Source: Capilliphycus salinus
GTDB taxonomy: Bacteria > Cyanobacteriota > Cyanobacteriia > Cyanobacteriales > Microcoleaceae
Reading direction: 5' to 3'
Length of the DNA stretch: 64,000 bases
NCBI RefSeq assembly: GCF_047276495.1
Contig: NZ_CP178543.1
Location: forward strand, 3,410,001 to 3,474,000
The notes beneath the pieces were generated by a model. It saw nothing but the letters and a program-made list of their open reading frames with translations, did not search any database and had not been told where the DNA came from. Positions 1 through 9,100 of the stretch are shown in pieces. Position numbers and translations under genes: made by a program. Within the stretch, counting starts at the first letter, position 1. Every line of letters starts with the position of its first letter.

Positions 1-225
1 GTTGACACCCGGAATAAATGCAATCAAGTCATTTTGGTAATAAATTCCGGCACCTCCAACATCATTTAAAAATATGTCGAGGGGAGCCGGGATGAGATTG
101 CTAAAAAAGTCATTTTCACTGATAGTAATGAAATCCTCATCGATGTTAAAATCGGCTATGAAAGCATAGTCCGCATCTCCTGAACCCACATAGTAAGATA
201 AAGAATCATTGCCGTTCGTCAATGA
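1..225 (-). pseudogene. C-terminal part of a calcium-binding (RTX/hemolysin-type) protein, 5' end missing
   Basis: A minus-strand frame is open from a TGA at 226-228 to the left edge. It reads through short pieces such as GNDSLSYYVG, DADYAFIADFN and DEDFITIS. This pattern (NGNDSL, then a D-x-A/F-x-I-x-D-F-N block) is what normally follows the nonapeptide repeats in cyanobacterial hemolysin-type calcium-binding proteins. No ATG lies in frame at the upstream end and the frame is cut by a stop, so this is either a remnant that has lost its repeats or one side of a frameshift. The protein continues past position 1. Family assignment rests on pattern recognition only. Confidence 0.45.
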
Positions 226-280
226 TCATCTATAAAATTAATAGTGAAGATGGAACTTGGGGGAATATTTAAAACATTCA

Positions 281-568
281 ATGATTCACGGACAATTTCG
301 AGAAGATGGCGGTTTGATGTTTGAAGTCGGTTTGGTTACTTCCGATGGAGAAATATTAACAACCGATGTACTTTTAGATACGGGATTTACCGCAGGTTAT
401 TTAGCCATTGATAAGCAAGATCTTGAAGCCTTCGACTGGGAATTAAGCGAATCAGACGTGATGATTCCGATAGCCCAAGGAAAGGGTCGGTTTGATATTT
501 ACGATGGTCAAATTATTTTGATGGTAGACAGTTTGCTATCATTTTATTTTTTGTTTGATTCCGGGTAA
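281..568 (+). pseudogene. Clan AA aspartic protease-like protein with internal deletion (cassette copy 1)
   Basis: The frame from ATG 281 begins MIHGQFREDGG and contains LLDTGFTAGYLAI, the retropepsin-type active-site motif (D-T/S-G) of small cyanobacterial clan AA aspartic proteases. Compared with the intact copy at 47285-47674, it matches up to the DGQI segment. It then lacks about 30 residues, including the conserved LGY stretch, and resumes with SFYFLFDS, which matches the extreme C-terminus. An internal deletion is the simplest reading. A longer TTG start at 257 is possible, but homology begins at 281. Unlike the other two copies, no remnant of the small partner gene precedes it. Confidence 0.6.
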
Positions 569-758
569 ACGTCGGTAATGTTGTCTATATATTTCAGACT
601 TACATACTTCTATGTTTGGTTTTTTGACTTGTTCTAATGCTTGCATTAGTTGGTCATGTTATCCTTAAACCATTGCTCAAGATTTGGGTTAATTTTCTTC
701 CACATAACTCCATGATAGGATGGACGCTTACATTCAATAACTATTATTACGATGCCAA

Positions 759-1028
759 TTAATAGCCCTGTTCCCACAGCATAATGCTTAATTCATACAT
801 TAATCCAACGAGGCAGATTAATACATATAAAGAAGCCCAAATTAATTCAGGTATTCGGGAAACTCTAAATACATTGCAAAATAAAAAGAATTGAATAGCC
901 GAACCCAAAATCATTAAAGATAATCTTTCATGTACTGACCACAAGCGAAAGCTTAACAAAGCAATACAGATGGCAAAACCTGTATCTACAATAGAAAGTC
1001 GAAACCCTGGACTAAATTTTGCAGTCAT
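759..1028 (-). CDS. Small multi-spanning membrane protein, unknown function
   Basis: An 89-residue minus-strand ORF begins MTAKFSPGFRLS. It has three hydrophobic stretches long enough to span the membrane, at about residues 13-30, 36-54 and 62-84. The C-terminus (MLWEQGY) is short. I do not recognise a family. It stands alone between the broken protease and the HlyD gene, about 100 bases beyond the end of the HlyD gene and on the same strand. Size and hydrophobicity support a real protein, but there is no motif from which to infer a role. Confidence 0.5.
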   Translation of the reverse strand: MTAKFSPGFRLSIVDTGFAICIALLSFRLWSVHERLSLMILGSAIQFFLFCNVFRVSRIPELIWASLYVLICLVGLMYELSIMLWEQGY

Positions 1029-1129
1029 TCTATTTATGGATAACGAATCTTTAACGACTTTATCCCTGATTTATTATTTAATTCTACAATTGTTTGTTTG
1101 ATTTTGTTGTAAGATTAAAGGATGTCGGC

Positions 1130-2680
1130 TTACAGTTTCCACCAGGGAAATAACTTAAAGAACTCCCGCGAAACTTTCTGATAAACCCGCAATTGAGGAG
1201 TTTGAATGTGGGCGACTCCTTCCAACCCCGGTTGCAGTTGGCGGTCATCATTATCAATTGTAATCCGAATTTGCAACACCGAGTTTTGTCCCGACTCGTC
1301 AGATTTAATCACGGGTTGAATATCTTCTATTTTAGCTTGATATTGGTCTACCGTCGCCTGACGGGGTTTGAACGTTACGGGTAAGCTTTGATGAATTAAA
1401 TCAATTTCCTCCTGTTGAATTTCCACCAACCCGGTTAAACTCGATAAATTAACAACGTTCAAAATTTCCCGTCCCGCTTCTAACGTTTGGTTGTTCAATA
1501 AATCCAAGTCCGCTGTTGTAATTGTACCGGATACTGTAGCTTTAATTGCCAATTGTTGCTGCTGTTGTTCCAAACGGTTTAATTCAGCTTCCTGCTGGGA
1601 TAATAAATACTGTTTGTCCGCAGTTTCCGCCAGCGACGCTTCCACTTCCCTCTGTGCCGATATTCGTTCAATAGTTTTTTGTTTGACGAAGTTTTCCGCC
1701 TCTTCCAACTGTTCTTCTAAGCTTTCAATAACTTCGTTAACTCCCTCCGACTTAACAGCTATTTGCTGTTGGCGTTGATTAATTAACTGTTGGGTTTGTA
1801 AAATCTGGTTCTGCTTTTGGTTGATTTTTTGTCGGTGAGTTTCTATCGAATTTTCTTCCCGTTTTATTTGAGTTTTTAACTCGGAAGCTTTCACTTCTAA
1901 ATTCATCAATTCTGGAGAAGCCGAACCAATTAATCCTTCATCAACTAATCCCTGTCGCTTTTCTAAAGCCGACTCGACAATTTCTAACTGTTCGTTCAAT
2001 CCTTCAATATTATTCTCGATTCCAACGAGTTCATTTTCCAAAGCCGCCCTTTCATTTTCCAGTCCCAATATTTGATTTTCAATCCCTCTGATTTCGCTTT
2101 CGATTCCTGCTTGTTCCTTCTCTATCGCCCGAATTCTAGCGGCTCCCGAAGAAAACTGTGCTTGGTTCAATTCCTGCCGTTTGCTGTTCCTTTGTTCTTG
2201 GGCAATTGATTCCAAACTCTTGGCAACTTCCAGGCGGGTTTGAGCCAACATTAACTGCTGTTGGGCAGAATTAACTGCGGTTTTTGCTTCCGCAATTCTT
2301 TGAGCGATTCCCGCTTTTTTATCCTGCAAATCCGAACTCGAAACCGTTGCTAAAACATCTCCGGGTTTTACGGTTTGATTTGAACGGACGTGCAGGGTTA
2401 ATGTTCCCGTTTCCGGCATCGTAACCGATTGACGTTCGCCGACGGTTGATGTAATAATTGTTGAGCCGCTGATAGAATGGTTGACGGGAATCATTCCAAT
2501 TCCACCCAGTCCCAATATTACAATTCCCCCAACTATCCATTGCGTTGGAAAGGTGGATTTTTTGGGTGTTTGTTCGACGGGATTTTGAACGGGTTTATCT
2601 TGGGGTTTGGCTTGTTCTGGAACCGTCGGCGGAACAACTTTAAGACGGGGTTGGGAGGAGTTTTGGGGTGTAGAAGTCAT
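1130..2680 (-). CDS. HlyD-family membrane fusion (periplasmic adaptor) protein
   Basis: A periplasmic adaptor of the HlyD/membrane-fusion type, expected to bridge an inner-membrane transporter and an outer-membrane channel. The chain has a proline/glutamine-rich cytosolic start, one membrane helix (about residues 45-66, containing WIVGGIVILGLGGIGM), a lipoyl-like first half, a very long coiled coil (about 125-380, rich in Q, E and L heptads), then the second lipoyl half and a beta-barrel segment (LVEIQQEEIDLI, VTFKPRQATVDQY). ATG 2680 (MTSTPQNSS) is preferred over an upstream in-frame TTG at 2704. It lies 37 bases downstream of the M50 gene on the same strand, so the two are probably co-transcribed. 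No ABC transporter lies beside them. Confidence 0.85.
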   Translation of the reverse strand: MTSTPQNSSQPRLKVVPPTVPEQAKPQDKPVQNPVEQTPKKSTFPTQWIVGGIVILGLGGIGMIPVNHSISGSTIITSTVGERQSVTMPETGTLTLHVRSNQTVKPGDVLATVSSSDLQDKKAGIAQRIAEAKTAVNSAQQQLMLAQTRLEVAKSLESIAQEQRNSKRQELNQAQFSSGAARIRAIEKEQAGIESEIRGIENQILGLENERAALENELVGIENNIEGLNEQLEIVESALEKRQGLVDEGLIGSASPELMNLEVKASELKTQIKREENSIETHRQKINQKQNQILQTQQLINQRQQQIAVKSEGVNEVIESLEEQLEEAENFVKQKTIERISAQREVEASLAETADKQYLLSQQEAELNRLEQQQQQLAIKATVSGTITTADLDLLNNQTLEAGREILNVVNLSSLTGLVEIQQEEIDLIHQSLPVTFKPRQATVDQYQAKIEDIQPVIKSDESGQNSVLQIRITIDNDDRQLQPGLEGVAHIQTPQLRVYQKVSREFFKLFPWWKL

Positions 2681-2717
2681 GGGAGTTAAACCGATAAACA
2701 ACAAAAATAAGTAACAA

Positions 2718-4229
2718 TTAGGATTTGGGTTCGGGTAGAATGGAATAAATTCCCCAAACGAGCAGTAAAATTAAACTCAGGGTGGGAATATTGGTAAATG
2801 ACCAATCTGCAACTCGCACCAACAGAAATCCAAACACAAAGTAGATATATGCCAAGCTCAAGGGTGCGTAACAGGCTAAAATTAATGTGTCCCGTCGATT
2901 TTCTAAGTTGGGTTTTCCCGTGAAAAATTTTTGGTACAATTTAAAGGAACGGCTTCTGAGGTTGTTAATTCCGGTTGTAGCCGAAGCCAGATAGTAGCCG
3001 TCAAAACGCGCCAAAGGGTTGAGGTTCAACGCGACGGTAAATAAAGCCGCAGCCATCAATAAATAACTCGCCGTGTGTAGCCAACTGTTCGGGTTTGACC
3101 AATTCCACAGCAGCAATGCGATCGCCGCCATGATAAACTGTACTATAACCCCGGCTGCTATCACCAAAACCCGTTGATATCGTTTCACCAAACAGTAACT
3201 ATCGGTGGTGTTGGTATAAGCCGCAGGCATAAACATCATAATTAACAGCCCAATTTCGGGTACAATACCGCCATAATTTTTTAACGTGAAAGCGTGTCCG
3301 AGTTCGTGAAGGGTAACAACACCCATTGCTAACAGTCCAAAAGGAATTAATAGAGAACCTCCCGCATTGCTTAACAGTTGAAGTCCCGTGTAAAGAATTT
3401 CATCTTTTTGGGAATAGCCCACAGTGGCGGAAGTCACCAGAAATATTATCAGGAGAAAAGCGGCGGGTTGAGTCCATATCCACCGCAGTTTGTCGATATG
3501 TTGGCTTAACCATTTGTCGGGGTTAAACAGGGGAATGCGAAAGAATAATAACTGCATGGGGTTGAACTTGCGTTTGGGGGGTTTTGGGGGTGAGGTTCCC
3601 TCCAACATTGCAGTTACCGTTAGTTTTTGCAGCAGCAGTTTGATGTGAGTTTGAGAAACACAAAATTCCGCAGCGACAACCGAAACGGGTTGATATTTGA
3701 GTTGGTCTATAATGGTTTTGTCTTGCTGTCCGACTTGCAGAAATTTAACGTCTTCGGGGTTGCGAAGTATCCAATAACCTTCGGGATGTTCTATCCAGTG
3801 AACGCAGTTTTTGAGTTTGAGTAAAATTTTTTCTGTATTCTCCCCCTTTTTTAAGGGGGGTTGGGGGGGATATTCTTTTTCATTCTCCCCCTTTTTTAAA
3901 GTTGAGTTATTGGGATATTCTTCCCCGTTATCCCAAGCTAAAATTTGCAGTTCTATCAATTTTTGTAGAAGCTTCGATACAAAATCTTCGGGGAGATGAT
4001 TGAATTGTTTTTGACAGGCTTTTTGAACCTGTGGGATTGTAAATTTTCCGGTAAAGTACCGCAGTGCAAAACCTTCTTCGGGGGTTAACTGATGAGTGAT
4101 TGAACTGTTTTTGGCTTTGAGAATGATGGAGTTGGAGGCTTTGGTTTGGGTCAATTTCCAATAAGGCGTTAAGTCGGGTAAGATTAACTCGGACTCATCG
4201 GAGTGAACCCTTTGGCCGTTTGATTTCAT
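2718..4229 (-). CDS. M50-family membrane zinc metallopeptidase (peptide zinc metalloprotease type)
   Basis: A 503-residue polytopic protein with HELGHA at about residues 308-313 (zinc-binding HExxH) and a second motif, LNPLARFDGYYL, whose Asp (about 410) is the usual third ligand of site-2-type proteases. Several membrane helices lie between about 245 and 500. The N-terminal 200 residues look like tandem winged-helix or PqqD-like domains (LTPEEGFALRYFTGKF, VSVVAAEFCVSQTHIK). Such M50 proteins next to HlyD adaptors are common in peptide or bacteriocin export loci. That role is inferred here, since no precursor peptide or ABC transporter is visible. Residues about 104-135 hold a repeat-derived insert (KKGENEKEYPPQPPLKKGE). 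First gene of the pair with the HlyD gene. Confidence 0.85.
   Translation of the reverse strand: MKSNGQRVHSDESELILPDLTPYWKLTQTKASNSIILKAKNSSITHQLTPEEGFALRYFTGKFTIPQVQKACQKQFNHLPEDFVSKLLQKLIELQILAWDNGEEYPNNSTLKKGENEKEYPPQPPLKKGENTEKILLKLKNCVHWIEHPEGYWILRNPEDVKFLQVGQQDKTIIDQLKYQPVSVVAAEFCVSQTHIKLLLQKLTVTAMLEGTSPPKPPKRKFNPMQLLFFRIPLFNPDKWLSQHIDKLRWIWTQPAAFLLIIFLVTSATVGYSQKDEILYTGLQLLSNAGGSLLIPFGLLAMGVVTLHELGHAFTLKNYGGIVPEIGLLIMMFMPAAYTNTTDSYCLVKRYQRVLVIAAGVIVQFIMAAIALLLWNWSNPNSWLHTASYLLMAAALFTVALNLNPLARFDGYYLASATTGINNLRSRSFKLYQKFFTGKPNLENRRDTLILACYAPLSLAYIYFVFGFLLVRVADWSFTNIPTLSLILLLVWGIYSILPEPKS
3836..3920. repeat. In-frame palindromic repeat inside the M50 gene (PPQPPLKKGE type)
   Basis: Two copies of ATTCTCCCCCTTTTTTAA, the first followed by GGGGGGTTGGGGGG, sit inside the coding sequence. 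They are read as KKGE and PPQPPLKKGE peptides between the two N-terminal winged-helix-like domains. The same C-run/G-run repeat type, with the PPTPLL version, is expanded inside the CHAT gene at 18758-19141. Confidence 0.7.
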
Positions 4230-4515
4230 GGTGAATAAGTAGATGCCTTATGTTTATTTTATTCGCAAGTCAAAGAATTTATCAATCCGTAATGTTAACG
4301 ATATTTGCAACTCAATAATTTCCGGTTTCGGTAAAAATACTGATGATTTAGGGGTAATAGTTTTTGATGGCAAAGTCAGATTAATAATATTGTCGGCGAT
4401 TTTTGGATACAGAACGATACGGAATATACTGTCCGAGTCCTTTTTGAGCGGGGAAATGCGGCTGTAAAAACTTGAATTATGTTAGAGTGAACTGGCACTT
4501 AATCACAGTTAATGA

Positions 4516-4935
4516 ATGCCTCGACTCGATCTTTATCATAACGTTGTCAGAGCCGCTTTGGTCAAAGATGGTTGGACAATCACTCACGATCCGTTTACAA
4601 TTGAATTTGAGGATCTGACAGTTTATGCCGATTTGGGTGCCGAAAAAATGATCGCGGCTCAAAAATCCGGGGAAAAAATCGCCGTTGAGATCAAAGTATT
4701 TCGGAGTCCTTCACCCGTTACCGAGTTGGAACGGGCTATTGGTCAGTATTATTTGTATTTAACATTTATTAACCAGCAAGAACCCGATCGCAATCTTTAT
4801 CTTGCAGTTCCCAAGCGGACTTACGATAACTTTTTTCAGCGTCCGTCAATTCAAATGTTTCTTAAAGAGCGTCAAATTACTTTTTTTGTTTTCAATCCAG
4901 AACGGGAGGAAATTGTCAAATGGATCGTCAAGTAG
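4516..4935 (+). CDS. xisH: XisH family protein (fdxN-element excision controlling factor type)
   Basis: A 139-residue protein beginning MPRLDLYHNVVRAALVKDGW, with EFEDLTVYADLG, AVEIKVFRSPS and a conserved C-terminal half ending KWIVK. This is the usual XisH length and layout. The VEIKxF segment after a conserved Asp resembles a PD-(D/E)XK nuclease core, a known feature of the family. XisH was first described as needed for fdxN element excision in Anabaena heterocysts, but xisH/xisI pairs are abundant in cyanobacteria without that element. Its 3' end overlaps xisI by 16 bases, so the two are probably translated together. Confidence 0.9.
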   Translation: MPRLDLYHNVVRAALVKDGWTITHDPFTIEFEDLTVYADLGAEKMIAAQKSGEKIAVEIKVFRSPSPVTELERAIGQYYLYLTFINQQEPDRNLYLAVPKRTYDNFFQRPSIQMFLKERQITFFVFNPEREEIVKWIVK

Positions 4936-5252
4936 AGTCTTATCAAGCGATCGCACAAGAAATTATTAACGATTACGCCCGTTATCAACCCAGTCTGGGG
5001 GAAATCGAGTTGCGGGTGATCGCCGATGGCGACAGTTATTTGCTGATTAGTTTTGGGTGGAATGGCGATCGGCGGGTTCACAGTACAATTATACATTTAC
5101 GAATTGTAGATGGAAAGTTTTGGATCGAACGAGATGAAACGGAGGAGGGCGTTACCCAAGATTTACTCGAACGCAATGTTCCTAAGTCGGATATTGTTTT
5201 GGCTTTTTATCATCCCGAAGATCGGAAGTTGACCGAATTTGCGAGCGCTTAG
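4920..5252 (+). CDS. xisI: XisI family protein (fdxN-element excision controlling factor type)
   Basis: A 110-residue protein starting MDRQVESYQAIAQEIINDYA, with the family blocks DGDSYLLISFGWNGDRRVHS, KFWIERDETEEG and a C-terminal LAFYHPEDRKLTEFA. It matches XisI in length and order of motifs. The start codon lies inside the end of xisH. XisI is the usual partner of XisH; its biochemical role is not settled, and no fdxN-type element boundary is visible in this window. An isolated xisHI pair may act as a small selfish or toxin-antitoxin-like unit. That is inference. Confidence 0.9.
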   Translation: MDRQVESYQAIAQEIINDYARYQPSLGEIELRVIADGDSYLLISFGWNGDRRVHSTIIHLRIVDGKFWIERDETEEGVTQDLLERNVPKSDIVLAFYHPEDRKLTEFASA

Positions 5253-5329
5253 TTTGAGGGCTTGATTGTTGACAATAAAATTAAAAAAGGTTTGAAATTG
5301 AAAAAAAAATTCGTAAATTATCGGTTTGC

Positions 5330-5947
5330 TTATGTGGTATTCTCGGGGTATTTGATACCAACTAAGCGCTCATTATCGATAGGATTTTCTTGATTATGTT
5401 CGTTTATTTTTTCCATGACGGGTAGCATTTTAAATCCTAAACTTTGGTAAAATTTCGGAATGTAAGCATAGTTGGGGTTGTTGGTTGTCCTCAATACATA
5501 GGCGACAGAAGAATCAAAGTGAGAGAACAGGGTTTGGAACAGTTGTCTGGCGATTCCTCGGCGGCGGAATTTTGGATCGACACCTAGAGAGGCGACATAT
5601 TGATGTTTGTCCAGACTGAGTTGAGTTTTTTGGGTGAAAAATTCTGGAGTTAAACAAATTTTTTCACCTTGATAATAGACCCAAGTATCGATGAATGAAA
5701 GTTCGCCAATGTTTTTTGTTTTGATTAGGGGTAGGGTGGCGACAAAGCCTATGGGTATACCCGTTTCATAAGCCAAGTATAGAACTCCTTGATTGACGTA
5801 CTTGTGAAAATAATAGTTGACTTTTTCTCGTGTGATAATTTCGCTGAACGGTGGGACTGAAAAACAGTCGTAAATGGTTTGATAAAAGCCGGAGTCTAAA
5901 GCTTCGTTTATAGTGTCAACCGATTGAATTGGTTTGATGTTTGACAA
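5330..5947 (-). CDS. GNAT-family N-acetyltransferase
   Basis: A GNAT acetyltransferase with the acetyl-CoA-binding motif VDPKFRRRGIARQLFQTLF (R/Q-x-x-G-x-G/A type) and a C-terminal YQSLGFKMLPVMEK typical of the fold. The substrate is unknown. The frame stays open to a GTG at 6079, but that upstream part crosses a dispersed palindrome (5999-6028). A TTG at 5947 (M/LSNIKPIQSVD) has a strong GAGGGG ribosome-binding site seven bases before it, so I place the start there, giving about 205 residues. It is the gene downstream of the giant hydrolase on the same strand, more than 200 bases away. Confidence 0.75.
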   Translation of the reverse strand: MSNIKPIQSVDTINEALDSGFYQTIYDCFSVPPFSEIITREKVNYYFHKYVNQGVLYLAYETGIPIGFVATLPLIKTKNIGELSFIDTWVYYQGEKICLTPEFFTQKTQLSLDKHQYVASLGVDPKFRRRGIARQLFQTLFSHFDSSVAYVLRTTNNPNYAYIPKFYQSLGFKMLPVMEKINEHNQENPIDNERLVGIKYPENTT

Positions 5948-5998
5948 AATCAGACCCCTCGGTTTGGGTTTGCTAATGAATGATTTTGAGAGGAAATA

Positions 5999-6028
5999 TG
6001 TAGGGGCGATTCGCGAATTACCCCTACA
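5999..6028. repeat. Dispersed palindrome with TGTAGGGG/CCCCTACA ends
   Basis: TGTAGGGG at the left and CCCCTACA at the right form perfect inverted ends around a central TTCGCGAA. Similar short palindromes are common in filamentous cyanobacteria. It sits upstream of the preferred GNAT start. Confidence 0.6.
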
Positions 6029-6164
6029 TTGGAGAATGGTTGAGATGCGATCACATTTTGGTAAGATTGAGAATAACACGAAGGTGATCGCTCTTTGGGA
6101 AAAATAGCGATGGCACTTTAGAGAAAAATGCGATCGTTCTCGTCAAAAATCACAGAAAAATTAG

Positions 6165-9100
6165 TTAAGCATTAGGAACTCGAATATATCGAGTAGGAGA
6201 ACTCGCCGGAATTGTTCTGACCCAGTGTAATGTTCCTGTACCCCCGGCATCCCAATTTGTCCGGTAGTGGGACTCAGAAATTGTAATGGTTCCATTGGGG
6301 TGGACCGTTTCAACTACAGCGACATGATTCTGACCGTTAGCTGTCCATTGGGCAATATCACCGACTTGGGGAGATGAAACAATTCGGGAACCATTAGACA
6401 TCTGATTATGCCATTGATTAGCATTGCCAGACATGGTTCGTAAGGCAGCCGGACTTTTACCTATTTCTAAAAGACGACCGTGAGCATACCAAGTACAATT
6501 ACCTTCTGTATAGCCTCGCCCACCAACAAGACTAGATCCGTACATCGATTGAGCAAAAATGTTACCAGTCGTATAGAATTGAGGACGATTTCTGAAGTAT
6601 TGGGCTGGTTGGCGATTGAGTAGGGGATTTCCGCTACTTCCACCATCAGGCTCCTTGCCTTCACTGACATAATAAGCTGCAACATAGCCAACTGTATTTC
6701 CAACCTTGACCTTATACCAGTCTGTCCGATTGCCAGGATAGTAAGGCTGGCCAGTGACTTTCTCGAGTATGGTCAACTTAGTGCCATTAGGCAAAGTTGA
6801 TATTTTGGCTTGATTGGTACTCGGATCGCGACGTAAATTTAGACCGATACTAGAATTGACATATCCCGTCTTAGTCGAACTACCTCCACTGTTGGGAAGG
6901 TTTAACTTCCACTGATGGAAAGAGTTACCCGGTATGGGATTGGGGTGCATATATATGTGATTACCATTAGCACCACCTGAATCCAAGGCACGCCCCGTAG
7001 CTTTGTTAACAATAAGATAAGCATCACCCACTTTCTGGAGCTTCCAAAGTTGGTAAGAATTGTTCTTTTGAGGATCGGGATGTGCATAAGGTAGTTTTCC
7101 GCCATCTCCGCCCCCATCTAAGGCTTTCCCCGTAGCTTTGTTGATGATCATGTAATAATTACCGACCTTCTCAAATCCCCATTGGTGATACTCATTCTTA
7201 GAATTAGGCGATGAATGAGGATAAACAGAATTATTTTTGCCACCTGCATCTAGTGCTTTGCCTGTTGCCTTACTCACGACTGTCGAGAACTTTAACCCAG
7301 GAAAACGCTTAAGATTTCGGTCTCGCAACCACTGTGCTGAAGCAGATAGGGTTCGTTGACGTCCATCAACCGTTCCCGTGTTAAATAACGCCTTGCGATT
7401 CGAGGAATACACAACCAAATTACCATCGCCTTGAATAGCGAAATATGCACCTTTATTACCTGCGGTATTCGTTGCCCAAACTGGCTTACCACGATCATAA
7501 AGTACAACATTTCCATCAGTTTGTACTGAAAATCGATCAGCATTTGTGCCATGTGTTCCCGTCGCCCAAATTGCTTTTCCTTTCCGGTCATACAACACTA
7601 AGTTTCCATCTGTCTGAAACTTAAATTTATAACCTGTAGATGTAACCCATTCTTGACCTCGCCGGAAATCTAAGTTAGTGCCTCCAGGCTTAAGATTAAA
7701 AGAGGTTTGTGTTGGTTTACTAGAAGACTTGACATCAACATAGTAAGCCGCCACGTAGCCAGTCTTACCGTTGACCTCAATCTGATACCAGTCATTGCGA
7801 GAGCCAGTACCAGGGTTATAAGTTCCTCCCGTAACTGATTTCAAAATCTTGAGTGGTGTCCCTTTGGGCAAATTACCGATAATACTGGCACCAACAAAAG
7901 AACCAGAACGGAAGTTTAAGGGCAATGAACCAACCTTAGAATTGACAACACCCGATGTTGAGGATGGAGTCGGTTTAGGCGTGGTGGGATTGCTTGGCGG
8001 GGGAGTAGAACCTGTTACTTTACCCGTGAAGAATTTTTCAATTCCACGCGCCACAGCAGTAGCGGCTTTTTCAACGTTAGCACGGCTCATCCCAGGAGCG
8101 TCGATAAACAGAGATTCAACCAAAACCGCAGGAACATTGGTAGGAGCATTACGCAAAACGGAGAAATCTGCTTTCTTTGTGCCTCGGTTGGGAATAACGC
8201 GATCAGGGAAGATTGCATCTAACTCACTGTTAATCGCTTGGGCAAGTTGAGCATCTTTAGCAGGGGCGTTTGGATGAGAATAAACTTCGTGACCTTGAGC
8301 ATTTTTGTTAAAAGCATTTTGGTGCAGCGAAACGAAAATATCATGTCCCGCAGCCCGTTGACCGATTTGTGCCAAAGATAAGGGTTCATCTAAAACCTTA
8401 ACTTCTGCACCTAGCTGCCGTAAATGATTGGCAATCAGCTTCGCTTGATGTAAGTTCTCAGTCGCTTCGGTTGTACCATAACCAACAGCACCCGGATCGA
8501 ATCCTGTATTAGTAATACCGTGACCGGGATCGAGGATAATTTTCTTTCCAGCTAAGGTTTTTACACTTTGAGTTGGTGTTCTTTGAGGCGTAGCATTAAC
8601 AGAAGTTCCGGTTCCTTGTTGTGGTGCTTTTGAATTGAGAGTTTTATTAGCACTGTTGTAGAACTTCTCAAACATCTCTTTGAGGAAGTTTGACCACGAA
8701 GAACTCTGTAAATTCCCAAAAGGTTTCAAGAAATTATTCAGGGCTGCTTGTTTAACAGTATCGGAACTGGGTTGAGGAGTTGGCTGAGGTTGGGGTTGAG
8801 GTTGAGGCTGAGGAGTTGGCTGAGGTTGCGGTTGTGGATGGGGGTCATTTCCGGGTAAATAAATGGCTTGACCTATAGATAATCGTGACGCCTCTGCACT
8901 TGTAAATGGTGTTTTTCCTGCCGGATCTTTAGTGATTTCTGTCCAACGAGATCCATTGCCTAACTCACGCTGTGCAATTCCCCACAGTGTATCCCCCGCT
9001 TTCATTTCGTAACGGTAACGAACCGCACGTTCGGTTGGGGTAACTTTTCCCTCTCCACTCCAAGTGGTCGGAACAACTTGTAAATCGGGGTTATATTCTT

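Noticed and set aside
4243..4467. 74-codon plus-strand ORF between the M50 and xisH genes
   Set aside because: No recognised motif, no ribosome-binding site; could be real but I cannot support it.
4516..5252. An fdxN-type excision element around xisH/xisI
   Set aside because: No XisF-like recombinase and no direct-repeat boundaries are seen; xisHI pairs commonly occur alone.
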